Below, one piece after another: positions 34,401 to 43,625 of a stretch of 64,000 nucleotides of DNA; position 1 is the first letter of the stretch; each line of letters begins with the position of its first letter. Below the pieces are notes generated by a model. It made no database searches. It was not told the DNA's origin and saw only the letters and a list, made by a program, of their open reading frames with translations. A program made the translations under genes and the position numbers. This stretch comes from JAWKWH01 sp965204295 (lineage in GTDB: Bacteria > Pseudomonadota > Alphaproteobacteria > Rhizobiales > Rhizobiaceae). The stretch is taken from assembly GCA_965204295.1 (NCBI GenBank), contig OZ241973.1, positions 1,302,001 to 1,366,000 of the forward strand, written 5' to 3'.

Positions 34401-35381
34401 ATGGCGGACCTGAAAAAAATCGGCCAGAACGATTTCGTCGTCATCGGGCGAGCCGGCATGGATTTTTATGCCGACCCGCCGGGGACGAAGACCGAGGAAG
34501 CGAACCGGTTCTTCGCGTGCCTGGGCGGTTCGTCGGCCAATATCGCGGTCGCCATCGTCAAGCTCGGCGGCAAGGCGTCGCTGGTCACCTGCGTTTCGGA
34601 CGACGCGGTTGGCCGCGCCGCTGTCAATCAGTTGGGATTTTACGGTGTCAAGGCCGATCACGTACGGGCGGCTCGAGGCGAGTTTCGCAACTCTCTGGCC
34701 ATTATCGAAAGCCGTGTTGAGGATCATCAATCCGTGATCTACCGCAATGGCGCTGCCGACTTTCAAATGAATGAGGACGATGTTCGCGCGGTCGATTATG
34801 GCAAATATGCCGCTCTGATCACGACAGGCACCGTGCTGGCCATGGAGCCGTCGCGTTCAGCCACGTTTTCGGCATTTGGCCTTGCCGGGGAAGCCGGACT
34901 GCCGGTCATATTCGATATCGATTTCCGGCCCTATTCGTGGACGTCCGCACAAGAAGCGGCGAGTACGTATTCGCGCGCCGCAAGCTACTGCGACATCGTT
35001 ATCGGCAATGACGACGAATTCGGCGTGATGGCCGGCGGCAAGGAAAAAGGGCTGGCCTTCGCGGAGAACCTCGCCAAAACCTCGGCGCAGATCGTCGTCT
35101 ACAAAATGGGGCCGGAAGGCTCGATCACCTTTACGCCGGACATCTCGTTCCGTACCGGTATTTTCAAGGTCGACGCGCTGAAACCCACCGGCGCCGGCGA
35201 TTCCTTCATGGGCGCGTTCATCGCGTCGTATGCGGCCGGGATGCCGCTGGAAAAATGCGTCGAGCGCGGCTCGGCCGCCGCGGCCATCGTCGTCAGCCGG
35301 GTCGGTTGCGCCCCCGCGATGCCGATGCCGGCGGAGGTGGACGAATTCACCGCTAACCATCCGGGAATATCGGCGGCCTGA
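34401..35381 (+). CDS. iolC: 5-dehydro-2-deoxygluconokinase
   Basis: A 326-residue PfkB-family kinase that phosphorylates the product of the IolD/IolB steps. It has the N-terminal V-I-G-R-A-G-M-D-F-Y, the sugar-binding G-G-S-S-A-N-I-A-V, and the ATP/catalytic signature P-T-G-A-G-D-S-F-M-G-A-F. It lies between iolD and iolB with short gaps, so the assignment rests on both family and context. Confidence 0.93.
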   Translation: MADLKKIGQNDFVVIGRAGMDFYADPPGTKTEEANRFFACLGGSSANIAVAIVKLGGKASLVTCVSDDAVGRAAVNQLGFYGVKADHVRAARGEFRNSLAIIESRVEDHQSVIYRNGAADFQMNEDDVRAVDYGKYAALITTGTVLAMEPSRSATFSAFGLAGEAGLPVIFDIDFRPYSWTSAQEAASTYSRAASYCDIVIGNDDEFGVMAGGKEKGLAFAENLAKTSAQIVVYKMGPEGSITFTPDISFRTGIFKVDALKPTGAGDSFMGAFIASYAAGMPLEKCVERGSAAAAIVVSRVGCAPAMPMPAEVDEFTANHPGISAA

Positions 35382-35396
35382 CAAGAGGACGAACAA

Positions 35397-36239
35397 ATGC
35401 ACCTACCGCCCTTCGACAATGCCAACAAGGCGATCATCGACGCCGGTGACAGCCGTGTGCCGCTCAACTATTTCAACATCGTGAAACTGAAGCGGGATCA
35501 GGCGTTCGAATATACGGTGCCGGGCTATGAGACCGGCGTCGTGCCGGCCACGGGTACGGTCGACGTTGACGTGGAGGGCGTTTCGTTTCCCGCGTTGGGA
35601 AACCGGGGAACCGATGTCTGGGACGGCGAACCGGAAGGCGTCTACGCGCCGTCGGGAGCGACGACATCCATGGTCTGCCGGAGCGAGGCGGCGGAGGTCT
35701 TCGTCGCCGGCGCCAGATACGACAAGGTGCTGGAACCGTTCGATGTGCGCGCCGACGGGCTCGACATGGTGCAATATGGCTCCGACGACACCAAGACCCA
35801 TCGCAAGATCAAGCACATATTGGGCGCCAGGCATCACGGCAGGGTCGGCCGTTTGCTGGTTTCGGAACTGTTCACCGTCGGTCAGGGCGGCTGGTCCGGA
35901 TTTCCGCCGCACAAACACGACACCGACCGCCTGCCCGACGAAAGCCGTCACGACGAGACCTACAATTTCCGCTTCAAGCCCGATCATGGCTTCGGCATGC
36001 AACTCGTTCAACGCGAGGACGGCAAGATCGGCGACGCCTATAATATCGTTGACGGCTCGACGATCATTCTCGACAAGGGCTATCATCCCTGCGTCGTCGC
36101 ACCGGGTTACGAGATGTACTATTTCACCATTCTCGGCGGTTTTTCGCAGCGATCGCTGGTTCAGTTCTTCCAGCCGGTTCACGCCTGGCAGGTCGAAACG
36201 ATCCCGGGCATCAAGGACATGATCGCGAAGTTCAAATGA
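35397..36239 (+). CDS. iolB: 5-deoxy-glucuronate isomerase
   Basis: A 280-residue cupin of the KduI/IolB family that isomerises 5-deoxy-glucuronate. Recognisable segments are Y-A-P-S-G-A-T-T, the metal-site block W-S-G-F-P-P-H-K-H-D with E-T-Y-N-F-R-F, and G-Y-H-P-C-V-V-A-P-G-Y near the C-terminus. It overlaps the next gene by four bases (ATGA). Ribosome site AGAGGACG precedes the ATG. Confidence 0.93.
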   Translation: MHLPPFDNANKAIIDAGDSRVPLNYFNIVKLKRDQAFEYTVPGYETGVVPATGTVDVDVEGVSFPALGNRGTDVWDGEPEGVYAPSGATTSMVCRSEAAEVFVAGARYDKVLEPFDVRADGLDMVQYGSDDTKTHRKIKHILGARHHGRVGRLLVSELFTVGQGGWSGFPPHKHDTDRLPDESRHDETYNFRFKPDHGFGMQLVQREDGKIGDAYNIVDGSTIILDKGYHPCVVAPGYEMYYFTILGGFSQRSLVQFFQPVHAWQVETIPGIKDMIAKFK

Positions 36240-37066
36240 CGGCGGTCGCCCTGTCCGATGTGCTGTCGCCGGCGATGTCCGGCGGCTACGCGGTCGCCGG
36301 GCTTGTCGTGCTCGGCTGGGAGGATGCACGCGCCTATGTCGAGGCGGCGGAAGAAACCAGTATTCCGATCATTCTTCAAGCGGGTCCCGGCTGCCGCAAA
36401 CACACGCCGGCGCCGGTCCTCGGCAAGATGTTCCGCACGCTTGCCGATCAGGCGTCCGTTCCGGTCGTCTGCCATATCGACCATGGCTATACGGCGGAGG
36501 AATGCTTTGAAGGCATCGACAACGGTTTCACATCGGTAATGTTCGACGGTTCGAAACTGCCGATATCGGAAAACATCGACAGAACGGCGGCAATCGCCGA
36601 ACGCGCCCGAGCGACCGGTGTTTCGGTGGAAGGTGAAGTCGGATTTGTCGGCTATGCCGAGGGTGCGGCCTCGGCGGGAACGTCGCCGGAAGAGGCGGCG
36701 CGTTTCGACCGGGAAGCGAACGCCGACGCGCTGGCCATCTCGGTCGGCAACGTGCATCTGAAAATGGAAAAGACCGCCGGCATCGATTTCGCCGCCGTGC
36801 GCGCGATCGAGGCGGTGACCTCCCTGCCGCTGGTCTTGCACGGCGGCAGCGGCATCCCGGTGGCGACACGGCAAAAACTGGCGCGCGAGACCCGCGTGGC
36901 CAAGTTCAACATCGGCACGGAACTGCGCATGGCCTTCGGCGCGGCGCTCAGGAAATCGCTGGCCGGTCAGCCGGCGACTTTCGACCGCAATGCGCTGCTG
37001 TCGCCCGTGATCGGGCCGGTAAAGCGGGCGACGGTCGCGGTAATCGGCGCGCTTCGGCAGCCATAA
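36236..37066 (+). CDS. Class II aldolase, IolJ-like
   Basis: A 276-residue zinc-dependent class II (FbaA/GatY-type) aldolase. It shows I-I-L-Q-A-G-P-G, the zinc-ligand block C-H-I-D-H-G-Y, M-F-D-G-S-K-L-P, E-G-E-V-G-F-V-G, L-H-G-G-S-G-I-P and K-F-N-I-G-T-E-L. In inositol catabolism IolJ splits 2-deoxy-5-keto-gluconate-6-phosphate to dihydroxyacetone phosphate and malonate semialdehyde. The four-base overlap with iolB makes that role likely. It is the last gene of the plus-strand iol operon. Confidence 0.85.
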   Translation: MTAVALSDVLSPAMSGGYAVAGLVVLGWEDARAYVEAAEETSIPIILQAGPGCRKHTPAPVLGKMFRTLADQASVPVVCHIDHGYTAEECFEGIDNGFTSVMFDGSKLPISENIDRTAAIAERARATGVSVEGEVGFVGYAEGAASAGTSPEEAARFDREANADALAISVGNVHLKMEKTAGIDFAAVRAIEAVTSLPLVLHGGSGIPVATRQKLARETRVAKFNIGTELRMAFGAALRKSLAGQPATFDRNALLSPVIGPVKRATVAVIGALRQP

Positions 37067-37531
37067 TCCCGGTCTTCAATCGAAGCTGCGTCGACGATCT
37101 TCCCGGCCTGTCCAATCGCGCCGGCCGCTCCTCGACCTCGGCTTTCACCCGGCCTGCCGCCTTCTCCCATTTTGCGCAAAACCGGGGTTAATCGGCGGCC
37201 AAGCCGCGTCCACGGTACTGGCGCCTGCCGAGAATCTGCCCAAGATCGTGGACCAATCCAGCGTCGGAGACGATGTGGAATAGTTTTTTGCACCGACAAC
37301 ATACCCGTTCCGGAGGCGGTTTCTCATGCTCGGAGCCTTTTCGAGAATTGGATGCGGACGAAGGCGTAGCCACAGGTGGCAAACCGGTCGCCGATCATTA
37401 AAAAATCAAGAGATTGCATATTCCGCAATCCTCTTTCCCGCCAGACCGGCAAGTTCTTCAACCGAAAACAATACCGGTTCAGGGATGGCGGCTTTCATGC
37501 CGCCATCTCCGTTCCCGCATTCAGCTCATCA
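37067..37531. other. Intergenic region after the iol operon
   Basis: 465 bp between two convergent genes. The longest frames (60-69 codons) resemble nothing I know. A minus-strand frame at 37188-37382 contains R-V-C-C-R-C-K-K and looks more ordered than random, but it lacks a ribosome site and I do not call it. Confidence 0.35.
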
Positions 37532-39247
37532 TTAGTTCTTCATTAGCCAAAGCATGTCGACCGGATGCATCTTTGGGCCTGCATCCTCGGCGATCAACAG
37601 ACCTCCGGCGAAGGCGGCGACATTATCCGGATTGGCAATCCGATCCGGATCGCAACCGGTCTCACCCGACTTGCCCATCACCGCCGGTTCCAGCCGGGAG
37701 ATATTGTAATCCGGGCCGATGGGCCCTGCGTAGACGCCACCACATCCCTCGACATCAAGCGCGATCATACCGCCATCGGATTCGTCGCGGGCGCCGGTAT
37801 TCCATGGCGCGTGACCCCAGCTTGCGTCCATTGAGATGCCGACCTCGGATATTGCCAGATAGACGTTCTCGCCGTCCGCGGTCACACCTTCCATCTTATT
37901 CCACTCATAGGTCGCCCCGAGCGCCGCGGCCGCCTTGCGGCTTTCCAAGAAGGCTGGCCGGTCGTCGGGATATGCGCCGACTGTTCCGTCGCCGTTCAGG
38001 TCATTGCCGGCCTTGCCCTCGGCCCAGTTCCAGACATCGGCGTCGGAGACGAAGTTCGATTGCCCCTCGACATATCTGTCCGGGCCAATTCCCTCATATT
38101 CGTCGATCCAGCCTTCAATGGTTGCGTCATCACCGTGCGCCATCTTAACCCATTCGATGCTGAATCCCGTCGTTCGCGGATCGGTTCCCGCATCCTGCGT
38201 CGCCTTCGCCGCATAAAGAGTACCCGAGGACATGTCGCGCGCACGATCCGCCACAAATTTGAAGAACACGCCACCCGAGTTCGAATTGTACCTTGCGTCG
38301 GTGTATTTCGGGCTGTCGTCGTCGGACAGGTAAACCGTTCGACCATCGCCCATAACAATCCCGTTCTCGTGGCTGAATCTGCCCATTGCATAGCGGCGCT
38401 CCAGCGATGGCTGATCTGCGGTGAGATCGCCCATCTCGATCATGTAACCGTAGCGGTAGGGGTTGGAGATCCTGCCCAGATGCCGGTCCATCATTTTCGG
38501 CATGTGATAGCTGACATCATTACCGCCCGCGAACCCCGGTCGCTCATCCTCGTCGTGATTGGCAGGATGATTCCAAAGAGCCGTGTTGAAGAAATAGTAT
38601 TCCTCCGCAAGCAACTCGGTGCCCCAGGGTGTGGTCGAGCCGAAGCAAAGCACCCAAGCACCCTCGATCGAGGAAAGATCCACCGCCTTGGATTCAGCCA
38701 GATTCGTCGTCCACCGACCACCCTGTCGCTCTAACTTAAGGCGGGAAATGGTGGAGACGCCCTTGCGGCTCGCGCCCTCGAAAGCCGTATAAAGATAGGC
38801 TTCGTTGTCGGACAACGGCACGAAGGCATTGTAGTCGACATCGTTGGAAATGAACATCAACCCGCCTTCGCTGTCGTAGACACCACCCAGCAGCTTGCCG
38901 TCACCCATCTCATCGCCTGACGTTCCGAGCACGACATAGTCGCCCGCGGCATGGACTTTGTCACGGGCGTCCTCCGCGGGAATTTGGATGCCGGGTCCTG
39001 AATAATTGTTGAAATCCGTCCCGGCGACATAGCCGATCAACGCCGCCGGGCCACCGTCCTTGACCTCGCCCTTGCCATCGGGATGCTGGGCATTGAAAAA
39101 CAGTTCACCGGCCTCATTCACCAGAATACCGGTGACTTCGGCCTTGAAAGGCACCGCACCAATCCGAACCAGATCTCCGGCATGGACCGCTGGCATAATC
39201 ATGCCGCAAAGCGTCAATGCCATGAAAAACCGTTTGCGTTTCATCAT
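37532..39247 (-). CDS. PhoX-like (DUF839) secreted protein
   Basis: A 571-residue protein with a Sec-type signal peptide (M-M-K-R-K-R-F-F-M-A-L, likely cleaved after A-V-H-A). The body has PhoX/DUF839-type segments: G-L-M-F-I-S-N-D-V-D-Y, E-E-Y-Y-F-F-N-T-A-L-W, F-S-H-E-N-G-I-V-M-G-D-G-R-T-V-Y-L-S-D-D, Y-T-D-A-R-Y. Related enzymes are calcium-dependent phosphatases; others in DUF839 have no known activity. The C-terminal D-V-E-G-C-G-G and G-E-T-G-C-D-P supply two cysteines. The start is fixed by GGAGGAGA upstream of ATG 39247. It has no obvious link to the iol operon it faces. Phosphatase activity is an inference. Confidence 0.75.
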   Translation of the reverse strand: MMKRKRFFMALTLCGMIMPAVHAGDLVRIGAVPFKAEVTGILVNEAGELFFNAQHPDGKGEVKDGGPAALIGYVAGTDFNNYSGPGIQIPAEDARDKVHAAGDYVVLGTSGDEMGDGKLLGGVYDSEGGLMFISNDVDYNAFVPLSDNEAYLYTAFEGASRKGVSTISRLKLERQGGRWTTNLAESKAVDLSSIEGAWVLCFGSTTPWGTELLAEEYYFFNTALWNHPANHDEDERPGFAGGNDVSYHMPKMMDRHLGRISNPYRYGYMIEMGDLTADQPSLERRYAMGRFSHENGIVMGDGRTVYLSDDDSPKYTDARYNSNSGGVFFKFVADRARDMSSGTLYAAKATQDAGTDPRTTGFSIEWVKMAHGDDATIEGWIDEYEGIGPDRYVEGQSNFVSDADVWNWAEGKAGNDLNGDGTVGAYPDDRPAFLESRKAAAALGATYEWNKMEGVTADGENVYLAISEVGISMDASWGHAPWNTGARDESDGGMIALDVEGCGGVYAGPIGPDYNISRLEPAVMGKSGETGCDPDRIANPDNVAAFAGGLLIAEDAGPKMHPVDMLWLMKN

Positions 39248-39475
39248 TGTCTCCTCCAAAATCATCCACGCGGCAGACGAAAATCCGACACGTTTCGATA
39301 TTATCCGCAAATGACGGATGTATCCAGACCTTCTGTTGTGACTGTCTGTGATGCGATTCGGAAGGTCAATGACATGGCGCGGGATCGTTGTGGCGGCGCC
39401 ATGTCCACGAAGGCGGAATGTCATTCACAATCCCGTGAAATTACCGGATGCGTCAACAATCCCGGTTGCGGCCCC

Positions 39476-40183
39476 TCACGGTTGGCGAGCGGGTCGTCCC
39501 GCGCCGACCTCTTCGCTGACCCACTTGTCGAGCGGCGCCATGGCCCGCATGAGGCCCGCGCAATAGTCTCCGCACTCGGCGGTGAACAATCGCGGATCAT
39601 GACCGCTGCTATCGCTCATGGTTCTGGCGACAATCCCCTTGCGGCGCAGCCAGTCCGCGCCGGGCGCTTCCCTGTCATATCCGCGCGGAACGGTCTTGAG
39701 CGTCGGCTCGCCCAACTCGCAACCGATTTTCGCCGCTTTGGCGAGCGCGGCCTCCAGCGCGCCGCGTTTTGCGGCATCAAGCACCGCCGCCCGATAGCGT
39801 TCCAGCGCATCGCCCTCGAATGCCCAGTGTCCGGCACCATAACCGAACCCGTCATGCGCCAGAACCAGATGTATGCCGGACGAGCGATTGGGATGATCGC
39901 CGGTCCAGAAGATCATGTGGACGCATGGATTGTATGGCGTCTTGTCTTTCGAAAACCGGACATCCCTGTTCAGGCGCCGAAACGATCCATTGAGTTTCGC
40001 CGCGCTCTTGTGAGGCGGATCGAGTTGTTCGGCCACCGGCGACATCGCATCGATGAACGCCAATACCGGTTCGACAATATGAGCCTTGTAGTCGCCGCGA
40101 TTGGCGTCAAACCACTCCTTGTTGTTGTTCTTCAAGTCCTTGAGAAACGCCACTGTCCTTTTCGAAAACCCGTCAAATCCCAT
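39476..40183 (-). CDS. DUF2461 (TIGR02453) family protein
   Basis: A 235-residue DUF2461 protein: F-L-K-D-L-K-N-N-N-K-E-W-F-D-A-N-R at the N-terminus, then R-D-V-R-F-S-K-D-K-T-P-Y-N and G-G/A-G-H-W-A-F, all family hallmarks. Function is unknown. The start at 40183 follows GGAGAG. It stands alone, next to the broken sigma-factor gene. Confidence 0.88.
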   Translation of the reverse strand: MGFDGFSKRTVAFLKDLKNNNKEWFDANRGDYKAHIVEPVLAFIDAMSPVAEQLDPPHKSAAKLNGSFRRLNRDVRFSKDKTPYNPCVHMIFWTGDHPNRSSGIHLVLAHDGFGYGAGHWAFEGDALERYRAAVLDAAKRGALEAALAKAAKIGCELGEPTLKTVPRGYDREAPGADWLRRKGIVARTMSDSSGHDPRLFTAECGDYCAGLMRAMAPLDKWVSEEVGAGRPARQP

Positions 40184-40232
40184 ATCGCTCTCCGCATTTG
40201 AAACCACGATTCGTCGCCGGCGAAGACAAGGC

Positions 40233-41732
40233 CTAAGACGCTCCCAATCCCGCCAGTCCGCTTTCCAGATACGCGCGTTCGGCCGTCGTCGGTTGAAGCG
40301 CAAGCGCTTTTCGATAGGCATCCCGGGCCTCCGCCGCGCGACCGGCCGCAGCCAGCATGCCGGCGCGCGTGGAATGGAAATAGAGATAACCGTCCAGAGG
40401 ACCGGCAAGCGGCTCTATCAGCTCCAGTGCGGCGGCCTCACCTCGTGTCTTGGCGACCGCGACAGCCCTGTTCAGTGTGATTACCGGCGTCGGTTGCAGC
40501 GCTTCATAGAGCGCCGCGACCTCGCCCAGCCCATCGCCGCATCGTCGAAGCCCCGCAATGCGTCGCGGCTATGGCGGCCTGAATCTGATACACGCCCGGG
40601 TGCCCGCGCATCAGCGCTTTCTCGATCAGCGCCCTGCCCTCGGCAATGGCCTCGCGGTCCCACAGCGACCGGTCTTGATCGGCGAGCGGAATGAGTTCGC
40701 TATCGGCATCGATGCGCGCATGCCTGCGGGAGTGCTGTAAAGGCAAAGATCAGAAACACCGCGAGCACGATTACCATAATATCTTCCATGTCCAAGCCAG
40801 CAACACACCGATAGAACTGAAGGCGCATGCGGAATACCACATGAAGGGAGAGCGGAAGGCCGCATATAGGGCGAAGGCAAAAAAGTACATGCACGCCAGG
40901 AAGGCCGTGTACGGCAATTCCTCGGACCTGATCGTCATGTCGCCGCCCACCTCGTATTGTTCCATGTCCCTCACCGTCATATCCCGTCCTTCCGTCCGGT
41001 CAGCCGGTCGAGCGCCTCAGTCAGACGCCGCAGCGTGTTGAGCGTGCCGTTGCCGGTTCTGGCGAGCCGCGCCCAGGTCGAGCAGCAACCGGGCGAGCCT
41101 GATCGCCTCTTCGCAGAGTTCGGTCCTGATGTGAAGGTTTCCACCCCCGGCCGAATACCCCTCGTTGAACAGCAGATAGACCATTGCCGACACCGCGTCG
41201 AGGCGCCGGGCCCGTTCCTGAAGGGGGTCGGCGTATCCAGGCGAGCGACGGTCGCGGCCGCCTTCCTTTTTGCGCGAGTGATGCGTTGTTCCATCGCTTT
41301 GGGCCTGACCACCAGCGCGCGAGCCAGTTGATCGGAGATAGGCAGTTCCTCGTGGCAGCACATGAACATGAGGCGCAGGACATCGTCCCGCAGCCCGGAA
41401 AGGTCGATTTCCTCGGCCAGGCGGGATTCGCCGTCTTCGGGGTCGCGAGTTGCCGGGTTGTCGCGCGCATGGTCCTCGAAACGCTTCTGCCTGCGCAGCC
41501 TGTCGATGGTCGCGTTGCGCCCGGTCATTATCAGCCAGGCGGCCGTATCCCTTGGATGTCCATGTTCGGACCAGTTTTTCAGCGCCCTGACGGCTGCGTC
41601 CTGAAAAGCCTCTTCGGCGAGATCGATATCGCGAAAATGCCGCGTGAGCGCGGCCACAACCTTTGCTCGCTGCGCCGCGAGCAGCGAGCCAAGCATATGT
41701 TCCTGATGGTTGTAGGTCGCGTTCATCGGCAA
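40233..41732 (-). pseudogene. ECF sigma factor (DUF6596/YCII-associated type), shattered
   Basis: The N-terminal part from 41732 is a clear ECF sigma: F-R-D-I-D-L-A-E-E-A-F-Q-D-A, then D-T-A-A-W-L-I-M-T-G-R-N-A-T-I-D-R-L-R-R, and E-L-P-I-S-D-Q-L-A-R-A-L. At a C5 run near 41222 the frame breaks; another frame continues R-L-D-A-V-S-A-M-V-Y-L-L-F-N-E-G-Y-S-A to L-L-L-D-L-G (about 41075). Then about 330 bp of unrelated DNA follows. The gene resumes near 40745 with L-Q-H-S-R-R-H-A-R-I-D-A-D-S-E-L and, after one or two more shifts, ends A-L-A-L-Q-P-T-T-A-E-R-A-Y-L-E-S-G-L. At least three independent lesions rule out simple sequencing error. Confidence 0.85.
40771..40980 (-). CDS. Small two-span membrane ORF inside the sigma-gene insert
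   Basis: 69 codons with two hydrophobic spans, Y-T-A-F-L-A-C-M-Y-F-F-A-F-A-L-Y-A-A-F and M-W-Y-S-A-C-A-F-S-S-I-G-V-L-L-A-W-T-W. Its ATG overlaps by four bases (ATGA) the end of a frame reading T-L-N-T-L-R-R-L-T-E-A-L-D-R-L-T-G-R. A further 29-codon hydrophobic frame starting M-E-D-I-M-V-I-V-L-A-V-F-L begins about 4 bp after its end. The overlap and the protein-like composition suggest a genuine cluster of tiny genes, or a remnant of one, rather than chance. I do not recognise any of them. Confidence 0.35.
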   Translation of the reverse strand: MTVRDMEQYEVGGDMTIRSEELPYTAFLACMYFFAFALYAAFRSPFMWYSACAFSSIGVLLAWTWKILW

Positions 41733-41759
41733 TGTGCGGGAGACATTTCGTTTGCGCGG

Positions 41760-42134
41760 CTAACCGTCGCTCATCGCAACTGTTGCTCCCCCGGTCCAGC
41801 CCACCGGGCGGACTTCGACCGAACCGATTTCGATCGGCAGCCTTTTGGCGTGCCCGATGGCCTCTCCGATGGTTTCGGCCTCGACGACGTACAAACCCAG
41901 CAACGCTTCCTTCATTTCCGCGAACGGCCCGTCGGTCACGACAACGCTGTCGCCCTGCTTTCTGATCGTCAGCGCGCCGGATGTGCCGGTCAGCCTGACC
42001 ACCGGGCCAAGCTCTTTCCCGGCGGAAAGATCGGCCTGCAGATCACCGTGTTTCTTCATGAATGTCTGTTTTTGAGCTTTCGGCAATCGCTCAAAGACGC
42101 CCTCCACACCGTAAATCAAAATCGCGTAATACAT
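41760..42134 (-). CDS. YCII/DGPF-domain protein, partner of the ECF sigma
   Basis: A 124-residue YCII-related protein: M-Y-Y-A-I-L-I-Y-G at the start, V-T-D-G-P-F-A-E-M-K-E-A-L-L-G-L-Y (the DGPF motif with its conserved acidic residues), and V-E-V-R-P-V near the end. Such proteins are regularly encoded next to ECF sigma factors of the type that follows here by 27 bp. With the sigma gene destroyed, this is probably an orphan. Confidence 0.88.
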   Translation of the reverse strand: MYYAILIYGVEGVFERLPKAQKQTFMKKHGDLQADLSAGKELGPVVRLTGTSGALTIRKQGDSVVVTDGPFAEMKEALLGLYVVEAETIGEAIGHAKRLPIEIGSVEVRPVGWTGGATVAMSDG

Positions 42135-42542
42135 GAGATCGTCCTCTCCCTGCTCCGATTGTTCAGCACTATAGACGACTTTGAAAGCATGATTCCGACA
42201 ATCCGTCCGTTTGATGTCCGGAATGGAGCGTGCTTTCGGTGCTGTCGGATAGCCTGCTCGGCAGAATCACCGCTCATCCCGGCCGGCCGCCTGATCCGAT
42301 ACGCATGGCGCGCGGCAACGCGCGACAGATGATAGCCTGACCTGTCCGACGTCGGCGCTTGCTGGAGAGATTTGAAGCCGGGCCGGGATCTGGCCGCATC
42401 GGAATGCGATCAGGCGACAATCCCACACAAACCGCGCCTGCCAGGCGGCACCGGTCAGTCGGCTTCAAGGGAATGGAGCACGTTCGCGGCGCGGCAGATG
42501 ATCGCCATCGACGAATTTTCGCGCGCCGATTTTCCTTTTCGT
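42135..42542. other. Intergenic region, no gene seen
   Basis: 408 bp between the YCII gene and the quinone oxidoreductase. Several short frames exist, none with family resemblance or a ribosome site. It should hold the promoter for the YCII/sigma pair. Confidence 0.35.
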
Positions 42543-43541
42543 TCAGGCCACGTCGAGCACGATTTTGCCGATATGGCCGCCTTCCTCCATGCGTTCATGC
42601 GCGCGCCAGGCTTCCTTCAGCGGGAAGATCATATCCATGACGGGAGCAATCCTGCGCTCCGCCAGCAGCGGCCAGACCTTCTCTTCCAGCTCCGCGGCGA
42701 TACCGGCCTTGAATTCGGTCGTGCGCGGACGCAGCGTCGATCCGGTGTGCGTGAGCCGCTTGATCATGAGGCGGCTGAAATCGACTTCCGCCCTTGAGCC
42801 GATCAGGAAACCGATCTGGACAATGCGGCCATCGACGGCGGCCGCCTCATGGTTGCGCGCGATGTATTCGCCGCCGACCATGTCGAGAACGACATCCGCG
42901 CCCTCGCCGCCGGTCTGATCCTTCACCGCCGCCACGAACTCCTCTTCGCGATAGTTGATCGCCCGGTCCGCGCCAAGCCTTGAGCATGCGGCGCATTTTT
43001 CATCCGATCCGGCGGTCGCGATCACCGTCGCGCCAAACGCCTTGGCCAGTTGGATGGCGGTCGTGCCGACCCCCGAAGAGCCGCCATGGACGAGCAGCGT
43101 CTCTCCCTCACGCAGGCCGCCACGCTGGAACACGTTGTGCCAGACGGTGAAACAGGTCTCGGGAAGCGCCGCCGCCTCGGTGAATGTGAAACCGCGCGGA
43201 ACCGGCAGCGCGTTCGATCCGTGGACGACGGCGTATTCGGCATATCCGCCGCCGGGCGTCAACGCGGCGACCGTATCGCCTTCGCGCCACCGTTCCGCAT
43301 TGTCGCCGAGCGCGGCGATTTCTCCAGACACTTCCAGACCGGGCAGGTCCGACGCTCCCGGAGGCGGCGGATAAGCCCCCTGACGCTGAAGCACGTCCGG
43401 CCGATTGACGCCGGCCGCCTTGACCCGGATCAGGATGTCGCCGTCGCCGGGCGCGGGAAGCCTCCTCGTTTCCGGTTTCAATACCAGCGGTCCACCGGGT
43501 TCGCGGATCGCCACGGCGGTCATCTTAACGGGAAGTTTCAT
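42543..43541 (-). CDS. NAD(P)H quinone oxidoreductase, zinc-independent MDR (PIG3-like)
   Basis: A 332-residue medium-chain reductase. Landmarks: A-A-G-V-N-R-P-D-V-L-Q-R-Q-G-A-Y-P-P-P-P, G-L-E-V-S-G-E-I, A-A-A-L-P-E-T-C-F-T-V-W, and the NADPH loop H-G-G-S-S-G-V-G-T-T-A-I-Q. It lacks the structural-zinc Cys cluster of alcohol dehydrogenases. The ATG at 43541 has AGGTG nine bases upstream; an in-frame GTG four codons earlier is possible. The substrate is likely a quinone or reactive carbonyl. Confidence 0.88.
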   Translation of the reverse strand: MKLPVKMTAVAIREPGGPLVLKPETRRLPAPGDGDILIRVKAAGVNRPDVLQRQGAYPPPPGASDLPGLEVSGEIAALGDNAERWREGDTVAALTPGGGYAEYAVVHGSNALPVPRGFTFTEAAALPETCFTVWHNVFQRGGLREGETLLVHGGSSGVGTTAIQLAKAFGATVIATAGSDEKCAACSRLGADRAINYREEEFVAAVKDQTGGEGADVVLDMVGGEYIARNHEAAAVDGRIVQIGFLIGSRAEVDFSRLMIKRLTHTGSTLRPRTTEFKAGIAAELEEKVWPLLAERRIAPVMDMIFPLKEAWRAHERMEEGGHIGKIVLDVA

Positions 43542-43625
43542 GGCTTTCGTCACCTGCCGGCCATTGAATTGACTCGATATCGGAGTGTATTATCGAGTGT
43601 CGCGGCGTGCAAACGGGAGATGGCG

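Noticed and set aside
37188..37382. Minus-strand frame with R-V-C-C-R-C-K-K, possible zinc finger
   Set aside because: Only one Cys cluster, no second pair, no ribosome site and no family match that I can name.
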